Assembly: GCA_013398295.1 (NCBI GenBank)
Contig: VZSF01008831.1
Location: 62,001-126,000 of the forward strand
Origin: Chionis minor
Taxonomy: Eukaryota; Chordata; Aves; Charadriiformes; Chionididae
DNA: 64,000 nucleotides
Direction: 5' to 3'
Both the position numbers and the translations under genes were made by a program. Positions 23,401 to 36,784 of the stretch are shown here, one piece after another. Each line of letters opens with the position of its first letter. Within the stretch, counting starts at the first letter, position 1. The notes under the pieces were generated by a model, which had not been told where the DNA came from, ran no database searches, and saw only the letters and a list, made by a program, of their open reading frames with translations.

Positions 23401-26400
23401 TGCATTGCAGAGTGCCTTCAAAGAAAAAGGCCATTTCGCTACCTGCACAAAATCCCTTTCTTGGCTCAAATTCTGCTGAAGTCCTGCAAGGTAAAGTCCA
23501 TCTCACAGAAACAGCTCTGCTGCTTTTTTTTGGGACAGAATGTCACGGTCTTCTCTGTGGAAATTAAGCTGGTTGATAAGTGTGTGAATTTGATCAGGAA
23601 ATATTTTCAAATTGGCCTCAGTGACTGAGGGACCTCAGTTCTACTTTTTGAAATAATTTTGGAATTCCTTTTCCTCAGGTACAGATGTTTGAAGACATAG
23701 AGGGACCTTTTCCCTTTCAAAATGTAAAGGCTAAATCAACGGCCCTGGAGAAGTAAATGACTGAAACCTCAGCTGCAGGGAAACGAAAAAATCAGTAAAC
23801 AAAGCTACACTTATCCAACTGGGAGTCAGGGCAGCAGACAATTTTCTTCTAGCTGACGTACACTTTAAGCTGTAGCAACAGAATCTCTCCAGCAACTGGC
23901 TCATTCAGACCCCAAAAAGAAAAGAATACTGGGGATAATAGAATGGGGGGAAAAATGCAACACGGAAACTTCTATTTTTTATTTTGATTTGGAAAATCCA
24001 AACTTTTTCTACTTTAATGCTGACATTCTTCAGAGCATGAATATTCTGCCTTTCAGTCAGATATGCCAATCCTTTAGGAGACTTTCCACAATACCCTCAA
24101 AATGCAAATGATGTCATAAAAACCATTCTGCTTGAGTATGCAAATCTGACATACATCACATAATCATAACCTTGAAACATATTTTCAATGAAATGAGAAA
24201 ATCTGTCAGCAATGTAAGGAAAGCAAAAACCTGACTTAGGTCCAGTTGGCCCTAACTGTGCAAGACCAAGCTCTATACTGGTCTGGATTCCTTTGGATTC
24301 CTGGTTTTTACTCACATGCTATTTACTTGCTCTATCTAATAGTATGCTTTTATTCTCTTACCCTTCTGTTGTCTCTGGCTTCCTCTTGTGTTTTGGATTA
24401 CATCAGACATTTTTGCCACACTGGTCTTACTTCATTAAATCTTTCTGAAGCTCCTCCATCTTCTTAACTCACCATTAATTATCTTGCATGTACAAGAATT
24501 GATGGCCTCATTTTTACTTCCACCACCACCCTCTATCCTATTAAATAATATTATTGCTCCTGTTTCTTCTGAAAATAAGTAATACGCAGCACTGCAACAA
24601 TGGGCACGTTGTACTGAAGTGAAATGCAGCCTGTGAAGCATGTGCTTTTGCATACAACATAAATGCATCTAGAAAACAACATCTGGAGGCTCTTATTTCT
24701 ATATCATTGTTAATCAGTGTGAATGTTATTATCTCCTTGTCTCCTTGAGCCTTGTCGTCTGGTGTCATCTAATTTGTGTCTTATAAAAATCTCAAGAATA
24801 TCCACAGTCTTTGTACTTAGGGTCCATTTTTACCAGCAGTTTAAAGCCCAAACCAGTGCATAGTCAGCTGTTTCTTTTCCAAGATAAAAGAGAAACAGAA
24901 GTCTTTAAATTATAAAACATTTCAATTTGAGACCATGTTTTATTCTGCTTCTATACAGCATTGAACTCAGCGGTAGGATTCTTAGGCATATGACATACAG
25001 AAAAGTAAATGAAGAAGTAACAAATCAGTAACAAATTGGTCTGTAATCTAGAATTTACCATTTGAAATTACGAGGTTGAAACCTCCTATCATTGTCTTTT
25101 GTTGAGCAGAGAGATTTATGACTGTATAAAGGTCATATATATGTTATATATATGCTCAAACTTCATAACAGAAAAGCTCAATACAGAGTTTTCTGGAGTT
25201 GCTGGAACTATTTAGAAGTAGACTCCAGATTGGTGAGAGAGAAAGAAGGGAAAAGACCTATTGCCATGCCTCCTTCGACATCCAAACAATATGTACAGGT
25301 GGAAACTTTGTGAAATCTTGAAAAAAAATTATTCTCAGGGATTAAACATTTCCATGGTGTAATCATAGTGTCCAATTTATGGCAATGAGACAAAGGCAGA
25401 AAGGAGGCAGCCTGTATTGTGAATAACAGATTGCAATCAGACTTTCAGTATGATTTACCATAGCCTTTGTATATTCTTTTGCTGTTATATACATCTTTCT
25501 GCATGTTTGAAAAGGAATTAATAGCATTTCTGTTCATTGTGTCTACTGCCTTTCCCTATCACCACAGTTCCCTGTGAATTATTCATACAGTCTAATATAC
25601 TTCTTTTTAATTCTGTAACACCAGGACATTTAATTTACGTACAGAAAAAGAAAGGAGATTCCTTTTATCAGATCAATGAATTATCTCTGAATGGAAAATC
25701 ATCTTAACGGTTGGTGGTTTCTCACTGCTACTACCACCTTATGAAGGAATAACAAAGGACTTTTTTGTTGTTGATGTTGGAGATTTTAGGGTATGGGGGA
25801 CTTTTTTTTTTCATCTTGGCTACTCTGTAATAATTTCTAATGAATAATTCAAATGTCCTGGGAAACCAAAGCTGCTAGAGACTCACTTTCTCATTACTAA
25901 TTATCGATTTCCTCTTATATTAGTAATATTGCACTGAAAGTCTGTGCTGAAGAAATCTAATGAATGTGACTTAGAGCATTTTAAATTACTCATCCTTCAC
26001 CAAAGGTGCAATAAAATTGCCTTGGGTTATATGCACAGACTTTCCCATGAGATATAAAATTAAAAAGAATTCTGTTTCTCAGGGAGATTTTCTTTTTACT
26101 TCAGACGTGAATAGCAACACCAGGGATTTTCCTTCTTCCTCTTTAAAAACTAACTTAACTTTCTTCATGTGATTGCATGATGATTAACTTCAGCAATACA
26201 AGAGCATTAATCCCAGAACACGAATAGCACACTTTGATGTTGCTCATGGCCAAAACGCACCACCCATTCATTTAAATATCACAGAAAAAACATCTACTTT
26301 GGGGAACATTTGATTTTTTTTTTCTCTGAGCTATTATAACAGGTATGATAAGATTTTAATGAGCTTTAAACTTACTTTAATTTATTTTACTTTATGTAAA

Positions 26401-26487
26401 TAACTCCAAGCCTTTTGTTTTAGAAGATCAAAGTTATTTGCATACCTGCATCTTCACATAATCTCATCAACATTTTCATGGGAATGC
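20471..26487. other. AT-rich noncoding DNA, no gene seen
   Basis: No coding frame of note. A purine-rich G-heavy patch lies at about 21932-21975. Short A runs occur at 22490-22500 and 23370-23381. Alternating TA tracts occur at 25133-25153. Octamer motifs stand at 23001-23008, 24102-24109 and 26436-26443. No mobile element ends or RNA genes recognised. Confidence 0.55.
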
Positions 26488-26566
26488 TTTTTTTTTTGTT
26501 TTGTTGGGTTTTTGTTGTTGCTTTTTTTTGTTTGATTTGATTTGTTTTGGTTTGTTTTGTTTTTTA
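26488..26566. repeat. T/G-only low-complexity tract
   Basis: Almost only T and G over about 80 bases, with TTTG and TTGTT units. It may be a degraded tail of a minus-strand retroposon or plain simple sequence. Nothing recognisable adjoins it. Confidence 0.85.
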
Positions 26567-29500
26567 TCCCAGACTAGTATTTATATCCGAGAGAAATTCC
26601 AGAAAAGTGTCCCAGACTTCACACATGTGAGAGGGAGCGGTTCCTCACAAGTTATAAATTGCCATAATTTACTGTAATTTTGTACCAGCTGAGGACTGGG
26701 TATAAAATAACTCTGTGTTTATCTAACAGCTTAAACTCAACCTTTCCATTAGAAATAAGGGAATGAATAAAATTTTAACAATGATGTTACATCTTTACTG
26801 AAATACATGAAGGAATATAAGAATGAGATTAGATGAAATACCACACTTCTCTCTGTATTTGAGCAACAGCAGAATAAAAGAGATGGCCATAACTCCCTGT
26901 CAGTTAGACCTCTTAAGGTTTGATGGTTGAGGTACCAGCTGAATCTTGGTTCATGAAGCACTGCATGCATTTATGAATTTAAGCCCAAAGTTTTCAATTT
27001 CGTAGTTGATGGCTCACACCAATATGTAACATTATAAGAAATAAATGTGTGTAGCCAAAGCTCAACACACAAGCCATCTCAGAGAGTATAATGAAAATAA
27101 GTTGTAACAAAATAAGGCTATACAAAGTTTTGAATGCCCCACAGCGGGGAGCTGCAGCAGTACTCCAGTGTCAACTATTATGAGAATAGCAACAACAACT
27201 GTAAGATTGGAGATATTATTAGATTTAGGTCTTAACTAAAGTAGTACTGAAATAAGCATTCTCTGCCTGTTGTGTACTCTATAAATCATTTTATACACTA
27301 AGCACCATACACAAATGTAAAGATCTTCAAAACTGTATTTTTTCAGAACTCATAGCAGCATTACAAGCAGTTCTTAGCACTGCATACCATAATATTTTGC
27401 ATAGGAAGTTCTAACATTATGAATTTTTCTAAGATCCCTAACTAAGCATAAACTTGCTGGCATTTTAAAAAATATATTTATATAGAAATAAAAAAATATA
27501 TAAGACTCTATTAATCTATTATTGTTATAAGATGAAGTCCTCCAAAGTTAAACTGTTCGTAAATGGTAAGACTATGGTCAAGAATCCTGCCTTCAGGTCT
27601 GCTGCTCTAATAGATCTGTGAGAGTGTATTGTAACTGATTAATTTACAAAAAGAAGGCATCAGGCTCAACTCATATTCATTGTGTACTGTCATTGTGTGT
27701 GCCAGCAAATTACAGCTTACATGCCTGTATTATGCATGAAGAGAGGGCTGCAGGAAAAGGGTTGTTTTGGTAAGCTGTAAGACAACATCACTACAGTCTT
27801 TGCTGAAATAAATACTACTGAATATCTATTTGTTTTATATACTAATTAGGTGTCCTGAAATTTTCAGAATTTTTTGTGGTTACCAGGAGAACTCCAACTT
27901 TTACACATTGTCCTTTAAACAGAATTTGCACAATAAACTCACAGGGAGGTGACTCACTGATCTGCCACAGGGAATTGTGCAAGATGTACATTTAAATGGC
28001 CAGAACTAAGAATCTGATCCATCATCTAATTCACTATCCCCAGACACAATGAAGTTTATGGGCTTCAGTGGATATTCTGAAATTTACCTACCAGCCATTG
28101 TGGATACTCCCGTCTTCTGCAGCTACCTGCTAGGACACTCAAAGGCATCCAGAATCTTTCATATGAATGTGTCCTACACTGTGAGTACTGCCTGTTGGAG
28201 GTTTAATGTGACATGACAGGATGTGATACCCTCAAGGTCAACTGCTTTGCATTTACAGCCAGGTTTTCCAAAGGAGATATAGGCACCTTGAAACTCAAAT
28301 CCAGTTTATGAATTTAGCTGAAAAATCCTACCGAGATGTGTATAATAAAGTGGGATTAATAGAATATTCTGGAGAGCAGAATAGATCACAGAGAAGGATA
28401 CTTTAACAGGCCACCCTCCATTTGTCCCAGTCTCTGTTTAGAGAAGAACATAATATTCTTCGAGTTAGAAGCACAGCAAACCAGAAGTGGACTGGCTGTG
28501 TTACAACCCAGTGATGGGGGATTTAGCTGCCAGTACATTTTAAATTCACACCAATGAATGAAACTAGAAAAAGTTTTGGGAAAAGGAACTTCAAGTCTTT
28601 TATTGTAATTCTTGTAAGCCCTTTATTTGATCTGGGCCTTAAGTAATGTTTAATATTTTAAGAAACATTTTGACAAAATATATTAGAGCATTGTACTGTT
28701 AGCACTGCTAACATCAGCTGACACTAGAAAGTAATATGATCTTAAGCAGCATTTGTTGAAGAGTTCTGAAATATTCTAAGGTCTATTGAAAACAGTTTAG
28801 TGCATTCACAATGCACTAGTAAAGGGCTTATTAAAAGGTTAGATATGTCTGAATGAATAAAGATTCAGCGTTGTCAGAAAATCTGTGGCATCACAGTGAC
28901 ATAAGATCACTCCTACTACAGGTCCAGGTGACAGCAATTATAAGAGACAGATTTAGACTGTAGGGGGAAATACTGGTGGATTGACAACATTAGCAGTAAC
29001 ACACAAAGGTTAGAGAACACTTCTTCTCTGAGAAGTTGCTCTCTTCCCAAAGTTTGCTTAGTAGTCAGGTCTCCCACCCAATTAATATAGAACTGATTAT
29101 GAGAAGTGTCTGGGAACGTGCTAAGAGAAAATGTATATGGTCTACTGAAACTAATCAGGACTCATTAACACACAGCCCAACACCCCCAAAATAACACGGA
29201 AAAGCTCTGATGCAGGGAGAAACATGGAGATAAAAATGAGATTTTTTTCCATTAGTGGCAACAGGATAACTCACTTCAGAAGGCCAATTAAAACCACGAA
29301 AAACTATAATTACTTTTGCATACATTTGATAAGGTCTTAATTTATCTTTGCTAGAAATCATCAAACAAAAGTTATTTAAACTCATAAGAACCTGGTACTG
29401 ATAACTATCCTCAGTAGAAGATGAAAGTTTTTCTAGAGAAATGTCCTTTCAAAATTAGGTTCACAGAGACAAGCAGAAACATTAGTGATAGACAGTTCTT

Positions 29501-32500
29501 TGTATGAAAAATCCAGAGGTGCATGTAAACTCTCAAGGAATCCAGTCAATCTTCAGAAGACCATAAGCAATCAACTGTTCCATTTTCAAAGACTCATAAC
29601 AATATTCATTTTGAAAATTATTGTGGAACAGTCTCCCTACACTAGACCTTTGAAAACCCGCTTTTCCTTTGGTGAATGTAAAATGATTCATGTGAAATCT
29701 TACAATATACCCCTAGAAATGTTAAATAACTTGCAGGAGACTCCCCAGCCAGCCTGCAGATGGTTATGACTAGGTAAAATTCTTGCCCTGCTCTGAGCAA
29801 AGCTATGGCCACTATGCTAACGTTCTTGCTATTGCTACCATACTACATTGGTGATTCACTTAACATTAAATAAATAAATAAATAACTTTACCTCTTACCC
29901 AATGAACCAGTTCCAAGACTTCTGTAACAAAAAAGAACATAATTATTTCCAAAGGAAGAGTTATCTCCCTCAGATCCAAGTTGGAGTTACAAAGAAGGCA
30001 CAGGTGTCACAATGAGCTCCCAATAATCTGCCTGTGCTTTTTTGCATGCCCTTATGTTAAACTCCCTGTTAGTGGGCACTGCTCTATGGGGCAGGTTAAA
30101 AGATCTTTGTCTTCTTGTTGCACAGCTGAGGTGCTGTGCAAAAACAGCATTGGGTGTTCAGGTACAAAAGTTAAAAGCTCTGTCAAGTTATGGTGCTTTG
30201 TATGGGGTTGGAAGAAAACAAATCTACCATTTCATCTTCCTGTGCATTCATATACAGGATAGAAACCCGTTTTATTTATACCTGCTCTGTAGTGTTTTAG
30301 CACTTCAATATAAATTCACCTAAGAGAATTAGGCAATTCTCATAGACATGATGTTCAGATATATTTTTGAAAGATGACAATACAGTAGCCATTTGAGCTT
30401 ATTTGTGTAAAATGTTTTGCCGTTGAAACCATCTGCTTAGAAGTAGATCAGAGCGGAAATATATCTGCGTGACTTTAAATATACAGAATGGGGCTCCAAG
30501 AATTCAGGATTTGTCAATCAGTAGACTGCAATGCTACCTAAAGTGCCTTTAACATATGAAGACTACTTGGATAATTTTTTTGGCACTAAGCCTGTCTTCA
30601 ACACAATGCATCATCTGTAAATGTGCAAATTACTTGGCTTCCAATGAATCTCCTATAGAAGGTGCATTCTAATTAAATTTAAAAGCAGACTGTTTTTTTT
30701 TAAATTAGGATGAATTATAAAAATGTTACTGTTTATGGGAATGTTCTTTATGCTTTACAATGTAAAAATGCATTGTAATTTCTAAAATTGCCTCAAACAC
30801 TGGTAACATGTTTTATTTATGCCTCTGCACTGTATTAAAACCATAAATGGTTGGTACTGTCACCAGAATGAGAGAGCTATAAACATTAGTTAAATTAAAA
30901 TAGAGTATGTGTGTGCATGCACGTGCGTGTGTGATAGAGACAGAGAGATCAGGCAAAAGATAGTAGCTGTATGTTAAAATGATTTTCTTACAGAAATCGG
31001 CTATGCCGTATTACATTCATTAAAATGTATTTATGGAACATTAACCAGAATACTCATTTCTAATAATTAAAATAAATGAAAAAGTAACCCAGGCTACCAA
31101 TCAAGAACACTTCTTGTGCGTATGAACTGTGAAGTGAATTCTAATCTCTATTACACTAGTCAAATTCTACCAAAGCTGGTATTTGAACCTGGATAATGAA
31201 AGGCAAATGTTTAATACGGCCTTGTAACATTTTCTGTCAGTTTATATATACCTAGCCATTGAAGTTCACAGTGTTTCTCTCTCTTTCTGTTATTTTGTAC
31301 TGTGGAGAGGTGCACTCATTTCAAGATGGTATATTCAAAGCAGATTATCTATTAATCACATTCTGACAGTGACCAAAGGAGAAAAAAGGGAAAGGGAGTG
31401 GACTTTGCGGAAAACAAAATAAAGTAAAACAAAACAATCATCCTCCCCCATACTTTGGCAAAATCCATCAATGGGAAGGCCTGCCAGGGTCTTCCACGCC
31501 ACTTAGACACTGTAACAGAGCTGGAGAAAAGCTGATTCTGTAGTCATACCTTTCACTGTCCAGGGAAATAACGTGAATTGCTGGCAAGAAGTCACAGCAT
31601 CACCAGACAGTAAGCTGCAACGGCTCTAACACATTCCTCCAGAGTTATGCAGTAGTTTTGTCATGAGATCTGCAGAGGAATTGCATAGTCTAGTCCAGGG
31701 TGTACCTGTGAAGACAGTCCAAGCTAGTTACTGTTTAGGTAGAAGTAAGTGGGTTTTAAGCTTAACTAACTGACATGTATTTAGGATACGAGCTCATGAA
31801 GTGCTGTATTACTGCGTTATTTTTCCATTCTGCCATTTATATCCTGACCCTTTTGTTCTCATCTGTTACACTCAATCTCAGAAAGCACACACACTGCAAA
31901 ATTATCACTGAACAATACTGTACATTTCTTCAATAATAACTTTTCCTTTAGCTTGTTCATATTCTTTCTTATTTGAGTCCTTTGGTTCTTGCTGTATTTT
32001 CACTGTTGCTTCCATACTTCCTTTAGCACCTCCAATAGGAATTCCCATCTTCAAGTTTTTCCTGGCCTGCTCCGAGTATTTTCCCTAAAGCTCTTTGACA
32101 GAAATAATGACTGACAGCTTCTCCTTTCTGATGCAGGAGACCTCTACCCTCCAATGAGAACATGCTAGTTGTGACAGAGATCAAACTTCTTAGTTCATGG
32201 GTCCAAACACGGAGCTAATTCTTCCAGAAGGTGCTCTCATATACCTCATTGTTTTCTGGCCCCTACCAAATGCTTTTCTCTCTCATCTTGCCCTTTCTCA
32301 AATAGCAACTTATATATTCACAATTAAAACAACAGAAAGCATGCTGCAGCAAGACACAGTATTCAATGCTGGCACACAGTTCTCCCCTGGGGCTTGAGAT
32401 AAGAGAGGGACCAACATATGACAGATGTGACATTACTTATTGGAAGATTCTTAGACAGAGCACTGATAAACACTATCTAAATCTGTATAGAAGAGAGGGA

Positions 32501-32708
32501 GTAATCCTGAACTTTAACTAATCTCTTTTTTGATCTTCTCTCTAATTACTTTGCACAAACTTTAATTCATTGTTATTCAAAATCCATAATATTCAAAACC
32601 AAGCTGAACACCTGAAAAAAGTACAAGGATTAAAAGTTTCTTTTATTTTCAGTGAACTTTCACCCTCTGCTATGCTAGTCATTGTCTTTGTGATTATTAC
32701 GTTTACAT
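26567..32708. other. AT-rich noncoding DNA, no gene seen
   Basis: Frames are below 95 codons and unrecognised, including 29485-29769 and two overlapping frames at 29981-30323. Simple repeats inside: (AAAT)n at 29867-29885 and an imperfect TG/CA alternation at 30907-30933. The stretch 30540-30720 is rich in homeodomain-like TAAT and AATTA words but shows no distinct element. Confidence 0.55.
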
Positions 32709-32754
32709 GTTTATAACATTTTCAGCTTAGTGTTTATAATATTTTCAGTTCAGT
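32709..32754. repeat. 23-bp tandem duplication
   Basis: Two adjacent 23-bp units (32709-32731 and 32732-32754), each beginning GTTTATAA, match at 20 of 23 positions. This is an old local duplication. Confidence 0.8.
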
Positions 32755-35700
32755 TAGTTCTATCTATTCTTCCATTTGCTCTTTGACACATGTATTAGGC
32801 ATCGTTGACTTTTCTTTCAAGACTTTTTAAAGGTCATACCCTCAACTTGCATGTAATTTAATTCTGTTGCTGCACCTTCTCCTCAGAACCTCAAAAGTAC
32901 TTCTGCTAAAATATCACAGCTAGGTGACCTGTGTCATCATAGGTTGCTCTAAGTCCAGGATCTATTATAATGGAAAGGCTTGCCAGAATAGAGCAAACTA
33001 ACTCTGCCTTGTCTCACGTTCCCTGTGCTTTTACGCCTGGTAATTTCTTCTGAGCAGCTTTAAGGTCACCTCTATTCCACATTCCTTGTGACTTGTCTTT
33101 ATTTGTCACATCTTTCTATCCCAGAAAAGGATTAATATTTAATTATCTATGACACTTTGCATGTGAATGTACACTTTGCATGGCTGCCAGGTGGACAATT
33201 ATTGTTAATGACATTTTCCCTTTTGGAATTCTTTTGTGCAGTAACACAAAATATTTAGATTCAGTGCGAAAGTAAATTAAGTGAAAGGCAAAAGTAAGTA
33301 CCTATAGGGTTTGAACACTGGCTGAATCTTTACTTTGGTCTATGTGATATCTAGGATGTATTGGTTAAATTAAAGCTAATGTGGGAATATCCCTTAAAGA
33401 AGGGATATTCAGAAATGTTTTGATTACCTTCAATAGAATGAATAAGTGCATCTTTGAAAACCCAGCCTATAATAATTTGTGTTCTTTGACTTCTCAGTAA
33501 AAGCCATGAAATCTTACTTCAGGTTTTTTCCTGTTTTACATACATTTATTTTTCTCTTTTAGTTTTTCCCAAGTTCTAAAAATCTTTTTCCTCTATAGAA
33601 GGAAAACAAAACTTTCTTTCGCCAGTCAACACAACCTTATGTATTACTTTTTGAAATGTTGTGTTAAAATAATGTTCACTGTTGACAAAACTCCACTCAT
33701 CAGGAAGCATAAAAGGATTTTTCTGAAGAGTGATCTTCCATCATCCTGTCACTTCAAAATTGTTGCAGGTTCACAGCTGGACTGCAACAATCCAAAGTGC
33801 ATTGCTAAGTGAAAGAAAAAGGCAGGTGACAATTAAATGAAAAGTCACTACAAGTAATTTTGTTAGGAGCAAACTGACAACTATAAAACAACACTTACAT
33901 AAAAAAAAAAGAAAAAAAGTCAGCAACTCTCTCCTTCCCAAACTTTCCTTAATCCTCTGCTAAGGAAGTATCTTCTAGTATTGAGCAAAACAAGGGATAT
34001 GCTTCTAAGCCAAAAAGAACCCCTACATCCCAAGGAAACTGGAATAGTTAATATGTAAGGATTGCCTTGAGGCTGGACAGTCTATGTAAATACCTGGTAA
34101 GTAAACATAAGTAATGTCAGCCTGCACATCTAGTACTTTAAAGCCTGCATTCAATAAATATGTTGTACAACACAGTCACAAATTTTGTATTAATTGAGAG
34201 TGGTTATTTAGACACACGCAATAACTTATATCCCCCTCTAATACAAGCAAAGATGTATCCTATCTTAATTACATTGTCAGTTGTTAACAGGATTTTTAAG
34301 GTTGGTTGAGGCAGTATTCGTTTTAAATATTAATGATAGGAATTTTTCAGATTTTGTTTTCATATAACATCTACAAGTTTTATTTTGTCGGTGTGACCAG
34401 GATATCGATCTGAAATATATCGTATGTTAATATTCCATTTAATTCTGTTCCTATGCCATGTGCTCTCAATGTGCTTTTGAGCTGAAACAAATACTTTCTA
34501 TGTAGAGATTATGTGGTATTATTGCTGCTGACTCCAGCTTTAATCCAAAGGAGCTGTGTAACTTTCGAGACAACTTGATGGTAACAAGCAGCAAAAAAAG
34601 GCAACACCTCATGAATATACTCTATTCTGGGTTTATGTTATGCTGCTCTTTTTTGTACCCAAGTGTCAACTCCAGGGGACATCAGTATCTAGGTTCACAT
34701 GAAGATTAGGTACCAAAACTTGCTGTTTGGAAAACCCCAGATCAACGTTTGCATGCTGCCGAATTTTACATTTGATAAACCTTTTGGTTTTCCATTTTAA
34801 AGACTCCCATGTATCTAGAGTGTTGCACCTCTGTCTCCCTGGAGTTATCTTATGGTTGACAGGGCTGAGGAAATGATGCTTAGGTAATGTCTAGGTTCTA
34901 ATGAACTCCAGACATTCTAAATCTGTAAAAGTCACCTGATGGGCTGGATCCTGTATATGCTTTTGGAGAAAGTTTAACATACAGTGGCTTCCAGAATATA
35001 CACCCTCTTTACAATTCTGCTTGATCTGTTCAGCTCTGCATAGTTACCTGACACTGTGTACAGAAATACAGGACAAAATGGCATTTTATTATAGACTTTT
35101 TTTTTTTGTGTCTCTGATTTTTCCTTGACTTCTTTGTTTCTATACATGCTTTCTGAAAATGCACATATATTAACAATTTCTGTTCAGTGTTCTCAGTATT
35201 TCATTGGGGTTTATACTTTGAATATCAAAACTCAATTACAATGTAAAGAAAATACACTGATTCATAACATTTGGATCCATTTAATTGATTCAAATTCCAA
35301 GGGACAGATTAGATGTAAAAATTCTTCAAGTGTCCTGTCCTAACTTATTCCTTATTTTTATGGGTCTTTTTAGGATCAGAAGGCACAGTTAACAGGAATA
35401 AAGCTATTGCCTCTTTCTTCCTTAGGAAAAAACGAAGCTTTGAGTATACACCATTTATTTATTAATGTGTCTACAACGGGAAAGGCTGATAAGAAATTAA
35501 CAATGTTTCATTTAATAAATCAGATTTTCAATACTTCCTACACATAGTTCTATTCTTAACTTTACTATATGTGCAAGCAGGTTAGTATGGGATATGGAAG
35601 AATGTATGACCTTATTCCTTTAAATACAACAGACTGACGTGGATATTTCCAACAGCTAGCTTCCGCTATGTGTCTTTTAAAAAGGCCACTGGCTTAGCAA

Positions 35701-36784
35701 GGCACAATTCCAGCACACGTGTGCATGTAAAACTGCTCTGGTGCCACTGTGGACTTATCTTGTCTCCAGCTTTTCAATACAAAACCACATTTGTGAAATA
35801 AGTTGGGATCTTTTCCATTTTTCAGGCTTAATATCCATACATTTATCAATGAGTTAAAAGATTTGTAGCTTAATATCATTATATATAACTGCATTTAATG
35901 GCTGGAAATACCTGCGTATTTGGAGTGTGTATGTATACACATATATATGCATCCTTGTTCCCCACCTTTTACTGTTATTTAGTGATGGGAGGGAGTGATA
36001 GTCATTTATTATTATGTTTATGGAGTGCTGAGAATAAGAAGTCTGAGTTCTGGTCGTCTAGATGCCATATGGCCTATTAGTAATGAATGTTACTAATGGT
36101 ATTTTTTTAAACTTCAGAATAAGTAGAACGTTAAATAAAGGCATTAATTTTTCATGTCCTAGTCACAAAAGACAAAAAAGAAAAAGTATCCTAATCACTT
36201 CATCTCAAAGCTGTAGACTATAACTACTGCTTTAAACATATATATAACCATACATAGAAACAGTCTAAACTACTCATATGCAGAGGGTACTTGTCTTGAG
36301 GTATAAGAAGAATAAACATATGGCTTCTGATTTTTTATATATCTATACACACACATATATATACACACACATACAAAAAACCCCAATAAACAGTTCAATT
36401 GGAGTGTACAGTTAACTTGAATTCAGTTTCTTAGACTGGAAACCAAGATGTTGCTTGGACTGTTAGCTATTTGGACACAGGGACTCTTTTTTGTTAAATA
36501 TTTGATGTAAAAACTTCTAAGGTAGAACCATCTGCTCTTTCTTTTTTCCCTACTTGTTACTGTGAATGAACAAAGAAACCCCAACCTGTCTCAAAATACA
36601 TTATTGACATTCTCTGCCTTTTCCATATCTGATCTTCTCAGAGCTTGATAGGACCCAGAGACCTCTAAAATGCACGGGCTTCATCCCATCAGCTAACCTG
36701 GATTTACTTGCAATGCTTACTTGAATTCCTTGCTTTATTCATGGGTCATTGATTTCCTGCTGTTCATTTACACCACGTTACCTT
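32755..36784. other. AT-rich noncoding DNA, no gene seen
   Basis: No gene recognised. A10 and A7 runs occur near 33899-33918. A compact motif group stands at 33188-33205: an E-box CAGGTG followed directly by ACAAT-T-ATTGT, which is an inverted pair of SOX-type core sites. An alternating TA/CA tract lies at 36337-36378. Its right end is the 5' truncation point of a CR1 element. Confidence 0.55.
36337..36378. repeat. (TA/CA)n alternating purine-pyrimidine tract
   Basis: Alternating ATATAT and ACACAC blocks, imperfect. Ordinary dinucleotide repeat. Confidence 0.85.
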
